Source of the DNA: Sipunculus nudus
Taxonomy: Eukaryota > Annelida > Sipuncula > Golfingiida > Sipunculidae
Direction of reading: 5' to 3'
Length of the DNA stretch: 64,000 nt
Assembly (NCBI GenBank): GCA_026874595.1
Contig: CM049316.1
Coordinates: 4,974,339-5,038,338, forward strand
Shown one piece after another: positions 60,701 through 64,000 of this stretch. Position 1 is the first letter of the stretch. Each line of letters starts with the position of its first letter. Both the position numbers and the translations under genes were made by a program. The notes below the pieces were generated by a model, which worked only from the letters and a program-made list of their open reading frames with translations, was not told the origin of the DNA and searched no databases.

Positions 60701-61539
60701 AGGTTTAATTCAGAAAACAGTCTAGGATGTCATATCATACATTTAGGATTAATTAATCACGTCATATGTCCATATTTAAGGGATAAAGTTTTGGTAGATA
60801 ATATGAAAAAGTATAAAAACATTTCTCATAGAAAATGGGTAACTGCAAGAATCATAGCTGAAAATCAAATTCATACTTGTATACTGTCACTATAACGAAT
60901 CCCCCCAGCTGAAATTAAAACATGTCTGTTGAGGAAACACTTTTAGTTGTAAAGATCTACCTGTGAAAAATGTGCAACAAACAAAAAGCATTGATATATG
61001 TACGCAACTAGGCCTAAAATTCAAGTTTTACATTCTAATATTTCAAATATTTCGTAGCATATGCCCTAATCTATCTATATTTTTCACTATTTATGCTAGA
61101 AATGGTAGAAAGGAGTCTCTTAGTAGGTAAAGAAGTGAATTTTTAGCTTTTGTGGTCAAAAATCTACTTTAAGACACCAAGATTATCCAAATTGATCAAA
61201 GTACTGAGATTCTGTGGTAATTATTCAATTTATATGTGTACATGGCAGCCTACTTGAAAAAAATGGGCAGCCATCTTGATTTTCAAGTGGCTCGCCTACT
61301 TTTTTTTCAAAAGAGTAATGCCTAAGAAATATTTGAGCCAAATTTGGTGCTTATATCACAATTTGAAAGATTGTTTCAGCTATCTGCTGCACTATAACTG
61401 GACATTTGCGATACAGTGTTCGTGAACACCTCACACAGTTCCGAGTCGTTTCTCAAAATTATTACATCTAAACTCTATTCTCTTCGAATCGATTTATACT
61501 TCAGGTAAATGTTATGTTACGCCTGCACGAATTTGTTTA

Positions 61540-61541
<2 letters not shown>
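60700..61541. other. Intergenic DNA, possible unrecognised repeat at 61140-61400
   Basis: Positions 61240-61400 ('gggcagccatcttgattttc', 'gagccaaatttggtgctta') look like repeat-derived DNA in style, but no second copy exists in the window to confirm it. No ORF of interest and no RNA gene was seen. Confidence 0.35.

Positions 61542-61609
<68 letters not shown>
61542..61609. repeat. (TA)n microsatellite
   Basis: About 68 bp of TA repeats with a single ACAT interruption near 61576. Confidence 0.97.
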
Positions 61610-62005
61610 TAATGAAATCGCACTGTCTCCCTTATCCGCACACATAAAAATACCTTCAAGAATGAAATTCTACGGTGCCCCAAAGTGTGATGTTCTGTTG
61701 GGGTTTGATAGGTGGTGTTCGTCAAGAATATATATTTGGTGAATTGTTTTGGTGTTCTTGGGTATAGGTTTATCTGTTGTGATTCCAGGTGCACTTGTGG
61801 CGTATATCAGTTGTGTAAAATTAACATGTTGATGCTGAGTATCTTATAGGATGTTTGTATAGCTAATACAACTGATACGCCTTAGTGAGCGATTAAATCG
61901 TAAACAGTTCCCTTGGGTAAAAGAAGTGTTCCTATGTTTACAAGTCTTCCATCTATAACTGTATCTCTGCGGAGAATCGATGAGCTGTTTGATCGGCGAT
62001 AAACT

Positions 62006-62104
62006 TCAAAACATCGCGATGGTTGAAATAATCAATGATTCTGTATAAACATATCCCTTAATTGCGTGATGCGTGCGGGGTAAGGAAGGGTACGGAGAAT
62101 CGAT
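62006..62104 (-). CDS. Very tentative terminal exon (32 codons plus stop)
   Basis: On the minus strand an acceptor with a T-rich tract (TCTTTTTTTCCAG, rc of 62105-62117) precedes an open phase-0 frame. The frame starts IDSPYPSLPRTHH and ends STIAMF, with TGA at 62006-62008. It could be the last exon of a small gene whose earlier exons would be 62852-62902 and the segment ending at 63906. No domain is recognised, and the whole model may be chance. Confidence 0.18.
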   Translation of the reverse strand: MDSPYPSLPRTHHAIKGYVYTESLIISTIAMF

Positions 62105-62201
62105 CTGGAAAAAAAGATACGAGATACATAAATAAAAAAAGATAGAGAAATACTCACACGCACACACACACTCAAATATATGTGTATGCATATATACATA
62201 T

Positions 62202-62203
<2 letters not shown>

Positions 62204-62246
<43 letters not shown>
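62204..62246. repeat. (AT)n microsatellite
   Basis: An uninterrupted AT run of about 21 repeats. A short CA run precedes it at 62157-62171. Confidence 0.97.
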
Positions 62247-62248
<2 letters not shown>

Positions 62249-62430
62249 TAAACATATATATTATAGATTATATACCGTTAATTTCTGTCACACAATTGCT
62301 CTTGTCTAAACAGGCACACACACCGAGAGAAATGACGCAAGCTTCATGGTCTGCAAACAGTTTTGGTATCTTACCACCAGTGGTTGAGAATTAATTAACA
62401 TAATTTCCTGGTCTGTGATGTCGCTAATTG

Positions 62431-62442
62431 CCCCCCCCCCTT

Positions 62443-62487
<45 letters not shown>
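62431..62487. repeat. C-run followed by (TC)n microsatellite
   Basis: Ten C residues are followed by TTTCTTTC and then TC repeats to about 62487. Confidence 0.97.
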
Positions 62488-62488
<1 letters not shown>

Positions 62489-62739
62489 AGAGGAGAATGT
62501 ATTACGGATATAAAAGTCGGCAACCTTACAATGGCCAGGTTCCCGAAATATCATTAACACAATAAATTTTAAATCACATGAACCTCAGTTTATAAATACA
62601 ACAGATATTACAAACATAAAATACGTGCGTGTAATCACAAAGGTATATTAACATATAGAATACTTAATTTTCCTTGTTTTCTTAATTACCTTATAATATT
62701 TATTATCTTTCTTTCCAATTATTTGTTGTGTTCTTATAA

Positions 62740-63060
62740 TTATCGGTTGTTAACATAGACAAAAAATTCTTTTCTTGCTTTGTGATACAAAATTCCACGT
62801 GCATTATTAACAATTGTTTTATGATTTAGAAATAACACTGGAATAACCTACCATGTTGTAATCGTAAGCCCTTTCACAACAACAATCATGAAAACCTGGA
62901 TACTGCAAAGAGAAAGAATGGATGGGTGACTAATATATTCTGTACTTGGTGATAATTAATCAACGCAACACCTGGTTAATTAGAAATGCCTTCAACGAAT
63001 GTGTCATTAAGCCTGACCACACCTTGAGAGACTCAGTTTTGTCCATCATGCCCATATGTA
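62740..63060. repeat. Direct duplication, copy 1 (partner at 63230-63540)
   Basis: The shared order in both copies is: 'tgctttgtgatac-aa-tt', 'ggaataac-tacca', 'cgt-agccct-tc', 'tactgcaaaga-aatg', 'tgataatta--tcaac', 'aacacct', 'gtgaccacacct-gagag' or a close variant. Copies are about 460-500 bp apart and clearly diverged. Each contains a segment flanked by splice-site-like sequence on the minus strand. Confidence 0.75.
62852..62902 (-). CDS. Very tentative 51-nt exon (phase 0)
   Basis: On the minus strand an acceptor with a pyrimidine tract (CTTTCTCTTTGCAG, rc of 62903-62916) and a GTAGGT donor (rc of 62846-62851) bracket 17 open codons: YPGFHDCCCERAYDYNM. The three adjacent cysteines are notable. 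The paralogous segment in the other half of the duplication (63320-63405) has equivalent sites but a different length and frame, so coding use is doubtful. Confidence 0.2.
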
Positions 63061-63229
63061 TTGTCAAACACAAATACTAAAGTTTCCAAAACGTAATCAA
63101 AATATAATACATATGTGTGCATTGGATTACATCGATATATCAATACAACAAATATGTAACCTTATCTTCTCTTTGAAATGTATTATTTTGTATGTTCCTC
63201 ATAATCAAAACAAAACACAGACATAACAA

Positions 63230-63540
63230 TCTTAGATTATTGCTTTGTGATACACAATTTCCTGTGTATCATTATCCCTTGACACGTTACAGTTTAGGAA
63301 TAACTCTGGAATAACTTACCATAATCGTCAGCCCTATCCAAATGAATAAAATCCTTTCTTCTTTTTCATTTGCACTCTTGCAAGCCAGGCAGATGAATCT
63401 GGTTACTGCAAAGAAAATGAATAGTTGTGTGACTTTAGTGAAGTCTACGTTTGATAATTATAAGTCAACATAAAAACACCTTAAGTCAATGAGCAATTGA
63501 GCGTGACCAAACATTAAGAGAGCCCATCAATAATTTGTCT
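63230..63540. repeat. Direct duplication, copy 2 (partner at 62740-63060)
   Basis: This is the partner of copy 1, described there. The splice-site-like bracketed segment is 86 nt here rather than 51 nt because of extra A-rich sequence. Confidence 0.75.
63320..63405 (-). other. Exon-like 86-nt segment with splice-site consensus, coding status unclear
   Basis: On the minus strand the acceptor CATTTTCTTTGCAG (rc of 63406-63419) and the donor GTAAGTTATT (rc of 63310-63319) are both good. Only one frame is open, reading TRFICLACKSANEKEERILF and then IWIGLTIM. That frame needs phase 2 at entry, which does not fit the candidate 63906 donor (phase 0). It could be a non-coding or alternative exon, or a chance pair of sites. 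Confidence 0.25.
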
Positions 63541-63905
63541 AATAACGGATAGAGTATTGTAAACACTCTACAAGATCCTATGAATGTAATACATGTATAT
63601 TCATCCAGCTTGTTAAGTTTCAATCACTGATGCCGATTTACAATTTTGTTTGGTGACTGGTGTTTAAAAGTGATCACTTTACAATGCTGGAGTTTCTAAT
63701 TCAATTTGTCCGAACTGGTATTACTGCAAAAATTCATGCACGCAATAGCATGTATATCACCGGTCTTTATCCTCGTTTAGATTAAGTGAACGTAAATTCG
63801 TTCGCAGACAGAGACTAATTGAGTACATTAAGTCGCTTGGCAGATATTTTCTAGACAGATAGCTTTGACATTCTCCACTTGAAAATATATAAACATAGGT
63901 CTTAC

Positions 63906-63990
63906 CTGATACTGTTTCATCTTCTCATATCTCGGAAGACCAAACATCCGACCATTGAACAGTTGTCCTCATTAGTTCAAACAATTGCGC
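63906..63990 (-). other. Possible first-exon end with strong donor
   Basis: On the minus strand 'gaaacagtatcag' is followed by GTAAGACCTATG, a strong donor (rc of 63894-63905). The nearest in-frame start gives only MKQYQ before the junction. Other ATGs upstream run into stops. The exon could also be untranslated. The upper boundary is arbitrary. Confidence 0.2.
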
Positions 63991-64000
63991 ATGCACGTCC

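Noticed and set aside
61509-61742. 77-codon plus ORF with an IYIYIY core
   Set aside because: It is a translation of a (TA)n microsatellite with no conserved flanks.
62006-62248. Whole 80-codon minus ORF beginning MYIYIYIY
   Set aside because: The N-terminal half is the (AT)n microsatellite. Only the part after the acceptor at 62105 is kept, as a tentative exon.

Overview
The window looks like intergenic and intronic DNA from an animal, most likely a mollusc and probably a bivalve. It is AT-rich, has no operons or long multi-gene coding runs, and is full of microsatellites and non-LTR retrotransposon relics. It also carries dispersed elements bounded by an AGCTCAGCTGA-type motif with CCGTCTGTCTGT runs; I recall this style from bivalve intergenic DNA but could not check it. 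No rRNA, tRNA or CRISPR locus was found.

Two minisatellites fill about 55% of the sequence. Array 1 (about 2.78-17.56 kb) is a 50-bp unit repeated roughly 295 times, with 56-, 52- and 49-bp variant units that mark higher-order repeats. Array 2 (about 33.55-54.24 kb) is a 26-bp purine-rich unit with a 20-bp short form, in the order of 800 copies, built from recently duplicated blocks of about 2.6-3.0 kb.

The one convincing intact gene is a single-exon class A G-protein-coupled receptor on the minus strand (24200-25234, 344 codons). It has seven hydrophobic segments but lacks the acidic residue before R3.50, the tryptophan of TM4 and the proline of NPxxY. Its 5' end and upstream DNA recur about 5 kb away (30.08-32.95 kb). 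In that copy the start codon region is altered, the receptor body is missing, and a 1.15-kb mobile element has inserted. This is a decayed partial duplication of the receptor locus.

Other gene traces are small. Two minus-strand exons at 2341-2733 share phase 0, have good splice sites and end in a stop; they look like the 3' end of a gene whose upstream part must lie beyond array 1. A much weaker set of possible exons lies at 62.0-64.0 kb on the minus strand.

Mobile elements: a broken L1/Tx1-like LINE (minus, about 17.63-22.3 kb) retains ORF1, endonuclease and reverse transcriptase segments. A second, older RT relic lies on the plus strand at about 54.5-55.1 kb. There is a long foldback element at 28.96-29.42 kb, and a GGTTCT/AGAACC-rich MITE-like element near 60.5 kb. 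The AGCTCAGCTGA-bounded family has five copies or fragments (1-1300, 1405-1520, 27.36-27.83, 30.61-31.76 and 57.07-59.21 kb). A cluster of palindromes around TGTGGTCACA covers 59.26-60.34 kb.

No multi-gene biochemical system is visible. The points most worth following are the receptor and its truncated duplicate with an in-frame upstream ORF, the two phase-matched exons beside array 1, and the organisation of the two large arrays.
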